Below, piece by piece: positions 26,601 through 35,330 of a DNA stretch of 64,000 nucleotides. The stretch comes from CALMEC01 sp964434425. GTDB lineage: Bacteria; Actinomycetota; Thermoleophilia; Miltoncostaeales; Miltoncostaeaceae. The notes beneath the pieces are model-generated. The model had not been told where the DNA came from, searched no databases, and saw only the letters and a program-made list of their open reading frames with translations. Every line of letters starts with the position of its first letter. Position 1 is the first letter of the stretch. Both the position numbers and the translations under genes were made by a program. Location of the stretch: positions 27,508 to 91,507 of the forward strand of contig CAYSVH010000011.1 of NCBI GenBank assembly GCA_964434425.1, in the 5' to 3' direction.

Positions 26601-28187
26601 CTATCCCGAGATCAACCGGTAGTACCGAGCCGAGAACGGCTCCGGGTCACGACGCCCGGTCTCCTCACGCTCGATCGCCACGGCCAGCCGGCCCTCCGCC
26701 GCCAGATGCGCCGCGGTGTCGAGGAAGTGCTCCGGCGTGGGACCCGAACCGGCCTCCGCCGCTGCCCGCTCGTACAGCGAGGACTCGCGAATGGGCTCAC
26801 CGGCCGCGCGCAGCGCGTCGAGGATGGCCTCGCGGAGAACCGTGTCCTGGCGCGGGACCACCCGGGTGGACGCCACGTCTCCGACGATGCGGGGAACGGG
26901 CAGGCGCTCCTCCAGCATGCGGTCCGCATGACGCGTGTACCAGGCGGGGTTCATGAGCTCGTCGAGCGCCGCGGTGCTGATGACCCGGCTGACCTCCTCG
27001 TCGGCGGTGAGGAGCTCGCGGAGCGGGCGGCTCTCGTCCCACGCGCGCATGGCGTTGCGCTGCACGGCGGCGTACGCCTCCTCACGTGTGAGCCCGCGCT
27101 CGATGAGACCGAGCAGCACGCGCTGGCTGTAGACCAGACCGTGGGAGGAATCGAGCACCGCCTGCATGCGCTCGGGCGACACGACCAGGCCGTCGACCAG
27201 CTTGCGCGTGGTGACCAGCATGTAGTCGAGGAGCGTCGTCGAGTCCGGCAGGATGACGCGCTCGACGCTGGAGTGGCTGATGTCGCGCTCGTGCCAGAGG
27301 GCGACGTTCTCGAGGGCCGCCAGGGCGTTCGCACGGATGACGCGGGCCAGGCCGCTGAGGCGCTCGGCCGTGATCGGGTTGCGCTTGTGCGGCATCGCGC
27401 TGGAGCCCTTCTGCCCCTTGCGGAACGCCTCCTCCGCCTCGCGCAGCTCGGTGCGCTGCAGGTGACGGAGCTCGACGGCCAGACGCTCGATGCCCGCCGC
27501 GCAGAGGGCGAAAGCGGTGAAGAGCTCGGCGTGGCGGTCGCGTGCGACGACCTGGGTGCCGAACGGTTCTCCGGTGAGCTCCAGTTCAGCCATGACCTCG
27601 GCCTCGATGTCGGGGTCGAGCATGGCGTAGGTGCCGACGGCGCCGGACAGCTTGCCCACGGAGGCCTGCTCGACGGCTCGGGCGAGGCGCTCCTCGTTGC
27701 GGGCGCTCTCGGCGGCGAACCCGGCCAGCTTCAGCCCGAAGGTGGTGGGCTCGGCGTGGATGCCGTGGGTCCGCCCCACACACGACGTGTCGGCGTACTC
27801 ACGCGCCTTGGCGGAGAGGGTCTCGGTGAGAGCGTGCTGCTCGCGAAGGAGGATCTCGCCGGCCATGCGGATGGCGATGCCCATGCCGGTGTCGAGCACG
27901 TCGCTGGAGGTCATGCCGTAGTGCACCCACCGCGACGCCGGCCCGATGTTCTCGTTGACGTTGGTGAGGAAGGCGACCACGTCGTGGTTGGTGGTCTTCT
28001 CGATCTCCTGCGTGCGCTCGACGGTGAACGCGGCCTTCTCCTCGATCTGACGAAGATCGTCCTCGGGGATGACCCCGCGCCGCGCCCACGCGCGGCACAC
28101 CGCCAGCTCGACGTCCAGCCAGCGCTGCAGCTTCGCGTGTTCCGTCCACAGTCCGGCCATCTCCGGCCGTGCGTATCTCTCGATCAT
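26601..28187 (-). CDS. purB: PurB, adenylosuccinate lyase with C-terminal extension
   Basis: The first about 430 residues are a normal Bacillus-type adenylosuccinate lyase, which cleaves SAICAR to AICAR and adenylosuccinate to AMP. The fumarase/aspartase signature GSSAMPHKRNP is near residue 261, and THGIHAEPTTFG and MTSSDVLDTG are present. The total is 528 residues, about 95 more than usual. The extra segment (from about 430) is a small predicted helical/winged-helix-like unit with DTVLREAILDALRAAGEPI, not part of the lyase fold. Its function is unknown. The ATG overlaps the purD stop (ATGA). Confidence 0.95.
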   Translation of the reverse strand: MIERYARPEMAGLWTEHAKLQRWLDVELAVCRAWARRGVIPEDDLRQIEEKAAFTVERTQEIEKTTNHDVVAFLTNVNENIGPASRWVHYGMTSSDVLDTGMGIAIRMAGEILLREQHALTETLSAKAREYADTSCVGRTHGIHAEPTTFGLKLAGFAAESARNEERLARAVEQASVGKLSGAVGTYAMLDPDIEAEVMAELELTGEPFGTQVVARDRHAELFTAFALCAAGIERLAVELRHLQRTELREAEEAFRKGQKGSSAMPHKRNPITAERLSGLARVIRANALAALENVALWHERDISHSSVERVILPDSTTLLDYMLVTTRKLVDGLVVSPERMQAVLDSSHGLVYSQRVLLGLIERGLTREEAYAAVQRNAMRAWDESRPLRELLTADEEVSRVISTAALDELMNPAWYTRHADRMLEERLPVPRIVGDVASTRVVPRQDTVLREAILDALRAAGEPIRESSLYERAAAEAGSGPTPEHFLDTAAHLAAEGRLAVAIEREETGRRDPEPFSARYYRLISG

Positions 28188-29440
28188 GATCCGATGTCCC
28201 GACGCATCTGGCGCCCGTCGAAGTTGATGAGGTCTGCTCCCCGGTAGGCGAGGGTCCGCGCGGCGTCCGGGTCGGTGCCGCGTGCCGCGACGGCCAGCAC
28301 GCGTCCGCCCGAGGTCACGATCGCGCCGCCGTCACCGGCGGTGGTACCGGCGTGGAGCACCTGGCAACCGGCGGCCGTGGCCTCGTCGAGACCGGTGATG
28401 GTGTCCCCCGAGCGCGGGGTGCCGGGGTATCCGGCGGCGGCGAGGATCACGGCGACGCATGGGTCGTCGGAGAGCGCCAGCGGGCGCTCCTCCAGCTCGC
28501 CGCGCGCGGCGGCCGCGAGGACCGCGACCACGTCCTCGTCGAGGCGCGGGAGGATGCACTGGGTCTCGGGGTCGCCGAAGCGCACGTTGAACTCGATGAC
28601 CTTCGCACCGTTCGGTGTGAGCATCAGCCCGGCGTAGAGGACGCCGGAGAACGGGATGCCGCGACGGTTCATCTCGGCCAGGACCGGACGGTGGACGGTG
28701 TCGAGCAGTTCGTCCGCGAGAGCGTCCGACACGTCGGCGGGCGGTGAGATGGAACCCATGCCGCCGGTGTTGGGACCGGTGTTGCCCTCGCCGATCGGCT
28801 TGTAGTCGCGGGCGGCGGGGAAGCGCACGGCGCGCGTCCCGTCGCAGATGGCGAGCAGTGACACCTCGGGGCCGGTGAGCCCCTCCTCCACGACCACGCG
28901 GCTGCCGGCGTCGCCGAAGACGCGGTCCTCGAAGCAGGCGGTGAGCGCCTCGCGCGCCTCGTCGTCGGTCTGGGCGACCACGACGCCCTTGCCCGCTGCC
29001 AAGCCGTCGGCCTTGACGGCCACGGGGAGCCCGAAGCGCTGGACGGCCGCCATCCCGGCGTCGACCGATTCGACGGTCTCGTAGGCGGCGGTGGGAACAC
29101 CCGCGGCGTCCATGACGTCCTTGGCGAACGCCTTGCTGCCCTCCAGCCGGGCGGCCTCGCGGCCAGGGCCGAAGGTGGTGACGCCCCCCGCGTCGCGCAG
29201 TGCGTCGGCCACGCCGGCCACCAGCGGGGCCTCGGGCCCGACGATGGCCAGGTCGACGTCATTGGCCCGGGCGAGCGCGATCAGCGCGGGGGCGTCGGTG
29301 GCCGAGATGTCGTGTACCTCGGCGTCACGTGCGATACCCGCGTTTCCGGGGGCGCACAGCACCCGGTGCCCGCCACGCAGTGCGGCCAGGACGAGCGCGT
29401 GTTCGCGGCCACCGCTTCCGATGATGAGAACTGTTGCCAT
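28184..29440 (-). CDS. purD: PurD, phosphoribosylamine-glycine ligase
   Basis: This 418-residue ATP-grasp enzyme joins glycine to phosphoribosylamine. It has the N-terminal VLIIGSGGREHAL, VGPEAPLVAG, KADGLAAGKGV and the C-terminal NVRFGDPE motif with metal-binding residues. It is the first gene of the purD-purB pair. TAGGGT nine bases upstream of the ATG is a possible -10 with a leader of only a few bases. Confidence 0.96.
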   Translation of the reverse strand: MATVLIIGSGGREHALVLAALRGGHRVLCAPGNAGIARDAEVHDISATDAPALIALARANDVDLAIVGPEAPLVAGVADALRDAGGVTTFGPGREAARLEGSKAFAKDVMDAAGVPTAAYETVESVDAGMAAVQRFGLPVAVKADGLAAGKGVVVAQTDDEAREALTACFEDRVFGDAGSRVVVEEGLTGPEVSLLAICDGTRAVRFPAARDYKPIGEGNTGPNTGGMGSISPPADVSDALADELLDTVHRPVLAEMNRRGIPFSGVLYAGLMLTPNGAKVIEFNVRFGDPETQCILPRLDEDVVAVLAAAARGELEERPLALSDDPCVAVILAAAGYPGTPRSGDTITGLDEATAAGCQVLHAGTTAGDGGAIVTSGGRVLAVAARGTDPDAARTLAYRGADLINFDGRQMRRDIGS

Positions 29441-29562
29441 GGGGTGCGAACCCTACCGAGCACGCGAGCCGCGGGAGGGCGCTTTTCGTCCACTCTCGGG
29501 GCGGAGTATCAGGCGCGACGGAACGGGGTCCGTACGGAGCGGCGGACCGGGTGGAAAGCCTG

Positions 29563-29573
29563 GTGTCTGACAC
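29563..29573. repeat. REP-like palindrome core (GTGTCTGACAC)
   Basis: A perfect 11-base palindrome. The flanking bases pair poorly here. It is 88 bases from a second copy and shares the GGTGYCWGRCACC-type core with the palindromes near positions 149, 250, 36,450 and 36,552. Confidence 0.5.
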
Positions 29574-29660
29574 AGAACTCTCCAGAGGATCCCGACGACC
29601 GAGCGCTGTTCCCACCGTTTCCAGGGATTTCTTGTCCGGACCGGCCGTGGGGGAGAGTCA

Positions 29661-29673
29661 GGTGTCTGACACC
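29661..29673. repeat. REP-like palindrome (GGTGTCTGACACC)
   Basis: A perfect 13-base core with outer arms GGAGAG (29652-29657) and CTCTCC (29777 is not involved; the arm is 29677-29682) that also pair. It lies between purD and the thioesterase gene. The 355-base gap 29441-29795 otherwise holds the purD promoter region and no gene. Confidence 0.55.
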
Positions 29674-29783
29674 GGGCTCTCCTCGTGGGTCTCGATCCTG
29701 TCGGCACCGACGGAGGCATCAGCAGACGACCCGAGGACACGGGGGTCGGCGGGACTCTTCTCATCTCGGACGCGTCCGGCGCC

Positions 29784-29795
29784 TACGATGCCCTC
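29784..29795 (+). promoter_or_regulatory. -10 element of the thioesterase gene (leaderless)
   Basis: TACGAT (29784-29789) stands six bases before the ATG at 29796, as expected for a leaderless transcript. Confidence 0.5.
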
Positions 29796-30200
29796 ATGGG
29801 CGAACTTAAGCATCTGGTACGCAAGTGGGTGAAACCCGAGGACCTCAACCAGCACGGAACGCTGTTCGGCGGGCGGCTCCTGGCGTGGATCGATGAGGAG
29901 GCGGCCATCATCGCCACCACGCAGCTGGGCACGACCGACCTGGTGACGCGACATCTCTCCGCCGTCGACTTCGTCGCCCAGGCTAACCGAGGTGACCTGC
30001 TGGAGATCGAGTACTCCGTCGAGGCGTTCGGGCGCACATCGATCACGCTCGGCTGTCGTGTCTTCAACGCGGTCTCCGGCCACGACATCCTCACCCTGGA
30101 CAAGATCGTCTGCGTCGCGGTCGACGACGAGGGCAGGCCGGTCGAACATGGTCAGACGCACCCGACTCCCGGGACGGAGCGCATCCGCCTCGGAGAATGA
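29796..30200 (+). CDS. Acyl-CoA thioesterase (hotdog fold, YciA-like)
   Basis: This 134-residue single hotdog-domain protein has the family signature NQHGTLFGGRLLAWID (19-33), with the catalytic Asp/Asn region and the later FVAQANRGDLLEIE strand. Enzymes of this type hydrolyse acyl-CoA thioesters in the cytoplasm. The ATG at 29796 is chosen because similarity begins there and a -10 hexamer precedes it by six bases. The gene converges with egtD; a CGCCCGA/TCGGGCG hairpin at 30239-30259 lies in the gap. Confidence 0.88.
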   Translation: MGELKHLVRKWVKPEDLNQHGTLFGGRLLAWIDEEAAIIATTQLGTTDLVTRHLSAVDFVAQANRGDLLEIEYSVEAFGRTSITLGCRVFNAVSGHDILTLDKIVCVAVDDEGRPVEHGQTHPTPGTERIRLGE

Positions 30201-30371
30201 GGCACGTCGAGGACGACCGTGTCGGCTCCGGTGCCCGGCGCCCGAGCGGACATCGGGCGAACGCCGGACCCGACCACCGCAGCGCGAACGGACCGATCAC
30301 CCGACACTCCCGCCCGCACCGACGGGCCACGCGACGACGCCCGTGCGCCACCCCGCGCAGACGGCTCCGAT

Positions 30372-31358
30372 CTACGTGCGCGTCGCCAGCGTCACGGCAA
30401 ACCAGCCGCGCTCGTCCAGCCAGCGGGCCGTCGTCGCGAACCCGGCCGCCTCCAGTTCGCCGTCGATGCGCTGAGGCGTGAACTTGGCGCTGATCTCGGT
30501 GAGGATGCTGTCGCCCTCGTCGAACGCCGCATCCACCAGATCGGGCACCGTGATGCGGGTGGGGCGCGTCGCGCGCAACGCCACCTGCACCCATTCCTGC
30601 TCGGGCACCCACCACGCCTCGTGCGCGAAGTCCTCGGGGGTCACGTCGGCGCCCAGCCGGCGACGGATGACGTGGAGGATGTTCCGGTTGAACTCGGCCG
30701 TCACGCCGGCGGCGTCATCGTAGGCCGGCTGCACGAGGGCCTCCGGCTTGACCAGGTCGGTCCCCAGCAGGAAGTGCTCACCCGGCCGGAGGGCGGTGGC
30801 GCACTGACCCAGGAAAGCGGCCCGCTCGTCCGGGGTGAGGTTGCCGATCGTGGACCCGAGGAAGACGAGGAGCCGCCGCGACCCGGCGAGCGGATCCGGC
30901 ACGACCGGCAGGTGGCGGCTGTAGTCGCCGACGATGGCGTGAAGCGGCACGTCCGGGTAGCGGACGCGAAGGTGCTCCCCCGCGTCGCGGAGGGCGGCGA
31001 CGGAGACATCCAGCGTCACGATCCCCGACAGGTTGCCAGCGCCGGCCAGCGCGTCGAGCAGCAGCCGGGTCTTCGTGGAATAGCCGCTCCCCAGCTCGAC
31101 CACCACGCTCGGCCCGGCCAGATCGGCCACCTCGGTGGCCGCGGCCGTGAGGATCGCGGTCTCGGAGCGGTAGAGGTAGTACTCGGGGAGCTCGGTGATC
31201 CGCTCGAAGAGACGTGAGCCGACGGCGTCGTAGAACCACCGGGGCGAGAGCCAGCGCGGCGTCGCCGAGAGTCCGGCGCACACATCGGCGCGGAGCTCGT
31301 CGTCGAGGACGGACTCGTCGAGGCGCACATCGAGGGTGATCTCGGAGCGATCGGTCAC
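30372..31358 (-). CDS. egtD: EgtD, histidine N-alpha-methyltransferase
   Basis: A 328-residue DUF2260-type SAM methyltransferase that converts histidine to hercynine. Features include the LPEYYLYRSETAIL segment, the SAM motif VELGSGYSTKTRLLLDAL, FLGSTIGNL and the histidine-binding region VTAEFNRNIL. The GTG start at 31358 overlaps the egtB stop by four bases. This is the first chemical step of ergothioneine synthesis, although the gene is second in the operon. Confidence 0.95.
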   Translation of the reverse strand: MTDRSEITLDVRLDESVLDDELRADVCAGLSATPRWLSPRWFYDAVGSRLFERITELPEYYLYRSETAILTAAATEVADLAGPSVVVELGSGYSTKTRLLLDALAGAGNLSGIVTLDVSVAALRDAGEHLRVRYPDVPLHAIVGDYSRHLPVVPDPLAGSRRLLVFLGSTIGNLTPDERAAFLGQCATALRPGEHFLLGTDLVKPEALVQPAYDDAAGVTAEFNRNILHVIRRRLGADVTPEDFAHEAWWVPEQEWVQVALRATRPTRITVPDLVDAAFDEGDSILTEISAKFTPQRIDGELEAAGFATTARWLDERGWFAVTLATRT

Positions 31359-32659
31359 GTGTCGTCCCTGGCGAGGCGGAGACCGGCGAAGAGCTGCCGG
31401 CGCTGGGGAAGGTCCCAATTGCGGAAGGTCGTGCGGCACACCATCGGGTCGGTTGCCCACGATCCACCGCGCAGCACACGGTACCGGTGGCCGAAGAAGA
31501 CCTCGGAGTACTCGGCGTACGGGAAGACGCGGAACCCCGGCCACGGGACGAAGGTGCCGGCGGTCCACTCCCAGACGCCGCCCAGCATGTCGCGGCAGCC
31601 GATGGCGCTTCGGGCGCTGGAGCCGGTCACGGGCCGGGGGCCGTCGCACACGGACCCGGCGTTGGCGTCGGGCCAGCGGGGTCGAGGCGTGCCGGCCACC
31701 GCGGCCTCCCACTCGATCTCATCGGGAAGACGCGCACCGACGAACCGGGCGAACGCATCGGCCTCAAACCACGAGACGTGCTGCACCGGCTCGTCGGGAT
31801 CGACATCGCGCCAGCGACCGAAGCGAAGCACCCGCCAGTCGTCGCCGGACGCGCGGCGCCAGTGGAGCGGCGCGTCGACGCCGTCCCCGTGTCGCCACTC
31901 CCACCCCTCCGGCGTCCACAGGCCCCGGTCGTCGTAGCCACCCGAGCGGATGAACTCGGCCCACTCGCCGCAGGTGACCGGGTGCGCGGCGATACGGAAC
32001 GGAGCCACCCGGACCGTGTGGGCGGGTCGCTCGTTGTCGTACGCCCACGGGTTGTCGCTGGTGCCGATGGTGACCTCCCCACCGGGATGGCGACACCATC
32101 CGTCCGCGGATGGTCGGATGCGGGCACCGGGGCGATCACCCGCCGCAGCGTGATGGAGCGGCTCGGCGGCCTCCTCCATCGCCTGACGCGACTGGAGCAC
32201 CGTCTCGGCGTGCTGGTGCTCGTGCTGGATGATGAGGCCGACGACGAAGCCCTCGTTGACCATGGCGGGATCGTCGGCGCGCGCCGGGTCGAGGAAGCCG
32301 GCCTCGATCGCCGCCAGCGAGCGGTCGCGGATGGCACCGATGTAGCGACGCGCCTCCACCGGGCCCAGAAGCGGATGGGACATGCGGTCGGACCGCGGAT
32401 TGAGGAAGGCGTCGTAGAGGCGGTCCTCCCGCTCACCCGACAATCGGCTGCCCAGCATGGAGCGACCCAGCCACAGGTCCTCGTAGTGGCCGATGTGGGC
32501 GAGGTCCCACACCATCGGCGACAGGATCGGCATCCACTGGCGCTCCAGCGTCGCGTCGGTCACCTCGTCCATGATCGTGTGCACCCGGGTGCGGGCCCTG
32601 GTGAACTCCCGCACCACGCCGGCCGGGGAGAGTGGCTGCCACGTCATCCCGGACAGCAT
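31355..32659 (-). CDS. egtB: EgtB, hercynine sulfoxide synthase
   Basis: This 434-residue protein has an N-terminal DinB-like iron domain and a C-terminal FGE-sulfatase domain. The iron ligands are visible: His55/His58 in HIGHYEDLW and the HxxxH pair His146/His150 in QHEHQHAE. The sulfatase-type part ends in RVLRGGSWAT and LRLARD. It links hercynine to a thiol (gamma-Glu-Cys or cysteine) using O2. The start may be 32659 or 32647 (MTWQPL); neither has a strong ribosome site. No egtA, egtC or egtE is next to it. Confidence 0.93.
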   Translation of the reverse strand: MLSGMTWQPLSPAGVVREFTRARTRVHTIMDEVTDATLERQWMPILSPMVWDLAHIGHYEDLWLGRSMLGSRLSGEREDRLYDAFLNPRSDRMSHPLLGPVEARRYIGAIRDRSLAAIEAGFLDPARADDPAMVNEGFVVGLIIQHEHQHAETVLQSRQAMEEAAEPLHHAAAGDRPGARIRPSADGWCRHPGGEVTIGTSDNPWAYDNERPAHTVRVAPFRIAAHPVTCGEWAEFIRSGGYDDRGLWTPEGWEWRHGDGVDAPLHWRRASGDDWRVLRFGRWRDVDPDEPVQHVSWFEADAFARFVGARLPDEIEWEAAVAGTPRPRWPDANAGSVCDGPRPVTGSSARSAIGCRDMLGGVWEWTAGTFVPWPGFRVFPYAEYSEVFFGHRYRVLRGGSWATDPMVCRTTFRNWDLPQRRQLFAGLRLARDDT

Positions 32660-33111
32660 GACATCGGCCGGGCGCGCAGGGCGGCGAGCCCGGCCCTGAC
32701 GGACCATGACCGCACCACCCGAAATCGACCCCATGCCCGACGGGCATGGCCTCCCGAACAGGACCCTGCGCGAAACGTGGCGGGCACGACGGCTGGCACC
32801 GGCCCGGGCAGAGACCGCTTGGCGTCCTGGCGGAACGTCCATGACGATCGGTTGACCGTCGTCCGTCCGATCCTCAGGTACACCGCCCGGTCGCAACCCG
32901 GCGTCGCTGTGCGCCATGGACAGCACCCTGCAGGTATGGCGGCGACCCGACCTCCGATATCGCGGCGCAGCACATCCGGTGAGGAGCGGGCGGGCAGTGT
33001 GGACGCGAGAGACCCGCATGACCCGGCGGCCGGAGACCGGGGGCGCCTCACCCGCCACAGCGGCCACGTTGCAGCACGTCCACGAAGGCGCCTACCACTA
33101 CACTGGACCCG
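32660..33111. other. Intergenic region between egtB and the glycan cluster
   Basis: This 452-base gap separates divergent genes. It contains a CCATGCCC/GGGCATGG hairpin (32731-32749) and, at its right end, TACACT (33099-33104) seven bases before the first glycosyltransferase ATG, a leaderless-type promoter. No coding sequence is convincing here. Confidence 0.5.
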
Positions 33112-34185
33112 ATGTCCGTACCCGTGCTCCTCGACGCGACCCCTCTCGCCCGGGGACACGCCCAGCGCGGCATCGGCACCGCGCTCCGGCACCTGATCGA
33201 GCATCTGGTGCACGTGCGGCGCCCCGCACTCCTCACCCTTCCCGGACAGGAGATCCCCCCGGGATTCGGCCGGCGTGACTTCCGCTGGCCGAGGTGGCCC
33301 ACGCACCGCATCCCGGACCCCTGGCCGTCCCTCAAACTGCACGACGCGCTGCTGGCCGACCCACCCGGGATCTTCCACGCCACGCAGCCCGAGCTGACGC
33401 CGGATCCGCACCTCGTGCCGACGGTCATCACGTGTTACGACCTCATCCCGCTGCACCGGCCGATGCGCAACCCGCTCCAGCGGTTCGCGTACGGCACCTA
33501 CCTGCAGCGGCTGGCCCGCGCCGAGCACATCATCACCATCAGCCACGCCGTGCGTGACGACCTGGCCGCGCAACTGGGCATCCCCGAGAGCCGCGTACAC
33601 GTGATCCATCTGGGGCCGCCACCCGCGCACACCCCGGCGGGCGTGACGCCGCAGACGCCGTACGTCCTCTACTCGAACAGCATCGAGCCGCACAAGAACC
33701 CGCGGCTCGTCATCGACGCGTTCGCCCGCGTCCGGGGTGTGGATCTCGTCATGACCGGGCCGTGGAGCCGCCGGCGACGGGCGCGGCTGGAGGAGCACGC
33801 GCGACGCGTGGGTGCGCAGAAGCGCATCCACTGGCTGGGATATGTCGATCCGTCGTACCTGGCGGCCCTGCGGCGCGATGCCCTGGCCACCGTCACACCG
33901 TCCACGATGGAGGGCTTCGGATTCCCCGTGCTCGAGTCGCTGGTGGCCGGCACTCCCGCGCTGGCCGCCGACATCCCCGCGCTTCGCGAGGCCGGCGGCG
34001 ACGCCGCGATCTACCTGCCGCTGGGAGACCCGGACGCCTGGGCCGACGCGATCAACGGCCTCGTGGCGCAGGACGATCGCGACGAGATCGCCGACCGCGG
34101 ACGACGGCACGCGGCCGGATTCGACTGGGATCGCACGGCGCGCGAGACGGTCATGGTGTGGGACGAGGCGCGCCGACGTGTCTGA
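33112..34185 (+). CDS. Glycosyltransferase family 4
   Basis: A 357-residue GT-B enzyme. It has the N-terminal GIGTALRHLIEHL region, VLYSNSIEPHKNPRLVI at the start of the nucleotide-sugar domain and the EX7E motif with Glu267 and Glu275 in TMEGFGFPVLES. This type adds mannose or rhamnose-like residues from GDP- or dTDP-sugars in cell-surface glycan assembly. It is the first gene of a run of five forward glycosyltransferases, with a leaderless promoter. Acceptor and donor are not known. Confidence 0.9.
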   Translation: MSVPVLLDATPLARGHAQRGIGTALRHLIEHLVHVRRPALLTLPGQEIPPGFGRRDFRWPRWPTHRIPDPWPSLKLHDALLADPPGIFHATQPELTPDPHLVPTVITCYDLIPLHRPMRNPLQRFAYGTYLQRLARAEHIITISHAVRDDLAAQLGIPESRVHVIHLGPPPAHTPAGVTPQTPYVLYSNSIEPHKNPRLVIDAFARVRGVDLVMTGPWSRRRRARLEEHARRVGAQKRIHWLGYVDPSYLAALRRDALATVTPSTMEGFGFPVLESLVAGTPALAADIPALREAGGDAAIYLPLGDPDAWADAINGLVAQDDRDEIADRGRRHAAGFDWDRTARETVMVWDEARRRV

Positions 34186-35266
34186 GCGCCCGAGCCCGAG
34201 ACCGGTGCGCACCGTGGTGGTCGACGCCCGGATGGCGCGACGACGCCACACCGGCACCGCCACCTACATCAACGGCCTCGTGGCTGCGATACGCGGAGCC
34301 GACGCCGCGGACGTCCGGATCCGCGTCGTCAGCGGACCGCCGCCTCTCCCACGCCGGGGACGTCTGACGCGGATCGGAAACCTCGCCCTGGACCTCCTGT
34401 GGACCCACGTGGCCCTCCCCCTGATCGCGCTGCGTCATCGCGCCGACGTGATCCACGCACCGTTCAACTGGGGTCCCGCCCTGGCCACGTGCCCCACGGT
34501 GGTGACGGTGCACGATCTGGCGTGGGAGCGCGTACCCGAGACGTTCCCGGGTTTCTTCCGCCGGTACGCCCGCATCTTCACCCGCCTCAGCGTGCGCCGC
34601 GCACGCCGCATCATCGCCGTGTCGCGCGCGACGGCGGACGACCTGGTCGACCTCTACGGCGCGCCCGCGGGCCGCCTGCGGGTCATCCCGAACGGCGTCC
34701 ACCCCGACCGTGCGCCCAGCGACCTGCCCCGCGAGCCGTTCGTCCTGGCCGTGGGTGAGTTCGAACCCCGCAAGCGGATCATGGAACTGATCGCCGGCTT
34801 CGCCGCATACCGCGCGGACGCCCCGGCCGATCCACCGCCGTGCGACCTGGTGCTGGTCGGTTCGGGCGGATCGCAGGCCGAGGCCGTGCGCGCTGCGGCG
34901 ACAGATCATGTCGTCCTGACAGGATTCGTGGCCGGTGAGGCGCTGAGCGACCTCTACCGCCGGGCCACCCTGCTGGTGTTCCCGTCGTCGTACGAGGGGT
35001 TCGGGCTCCCCGTGGTCGAGGCCATGGCGCACGGCTGCCCGACGCTCGTCGCGCAGAACTCGTCGCTGGTGGAGGTGGGCGGCGACGTGGCCATCCCGCT
35101 GGACGATCCGACGGCCGACGGAATCGCCCGCGCGTTGACCGACGCCCTGTGGGATCGTGCGGCACTTTCGGCCCGCGGCGAGCGATCACGAGATCATGCA
35201 CGGATGTTCGACTGGGACGCGGTGGCGCGGGCCACCCTGAACGTGTACCGAGAGGCGGCGCGATGA
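34178..35266 (+). CDS. Glycosyltransferase family 4
   Basis: A 362-residue GT-B enzyme with the N-terminal segment ARMARRRHTGTATYINGL, a middle VTVHDLAWERVPE and FVLAVGEFEPRKR, and the EX7E motif Glu273/Glu281 in YEGFGLPVVEAM. The GTG start at 34178 overlaps the preceding stop by eight bases. It is similar in layout to its upstream and downstream neighbours, which suggests successive sugar additions by duplicated enzymes. Confidence 0.9.
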   Translation: MSERPSPRPVRTVVVDARMARRRHTGTATYINGLVAAIRGADAADVRIRVVSGPPPLPRRGRLTRIGNLALDLLWTHVALPLIALRHRADVIHAPFNWGPALATCPTVVTVHDLAWERVPETFPGFFRRYARIFTRLSVRRARRIIAVSRATADDLVDLYGAPAGRLRVIPNGVHPDRAPSDLPREPFVLAVGEFEPRKRIMELIAGFAAYRADAPADPPPCDLVLVGSGGSQAEAVRAAATDHVVLTGFVAGEALSDLYRRATLLVFPSSYEGFGLPVVEAMAHGCPTLVAQNSSLVEVGGDVAIPLDDPTADGIARALTDALWDRAALSARGERSRDHARMFDWDAVARATLNVYREAAR

Positions 35267-35330
35267 CCACACCACACCACCGGCGGACGGGGCCCCCGCC
35301 GGACCCGTCGCCCCGCCACGGGAACCGCCC

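Noticed and set aside
32707..32856. A 49-codon open frame in the egtB-GT gap
   Set aside because: Third-position composition is weaker than in real genes here, there is no ribosome site and no similarity.
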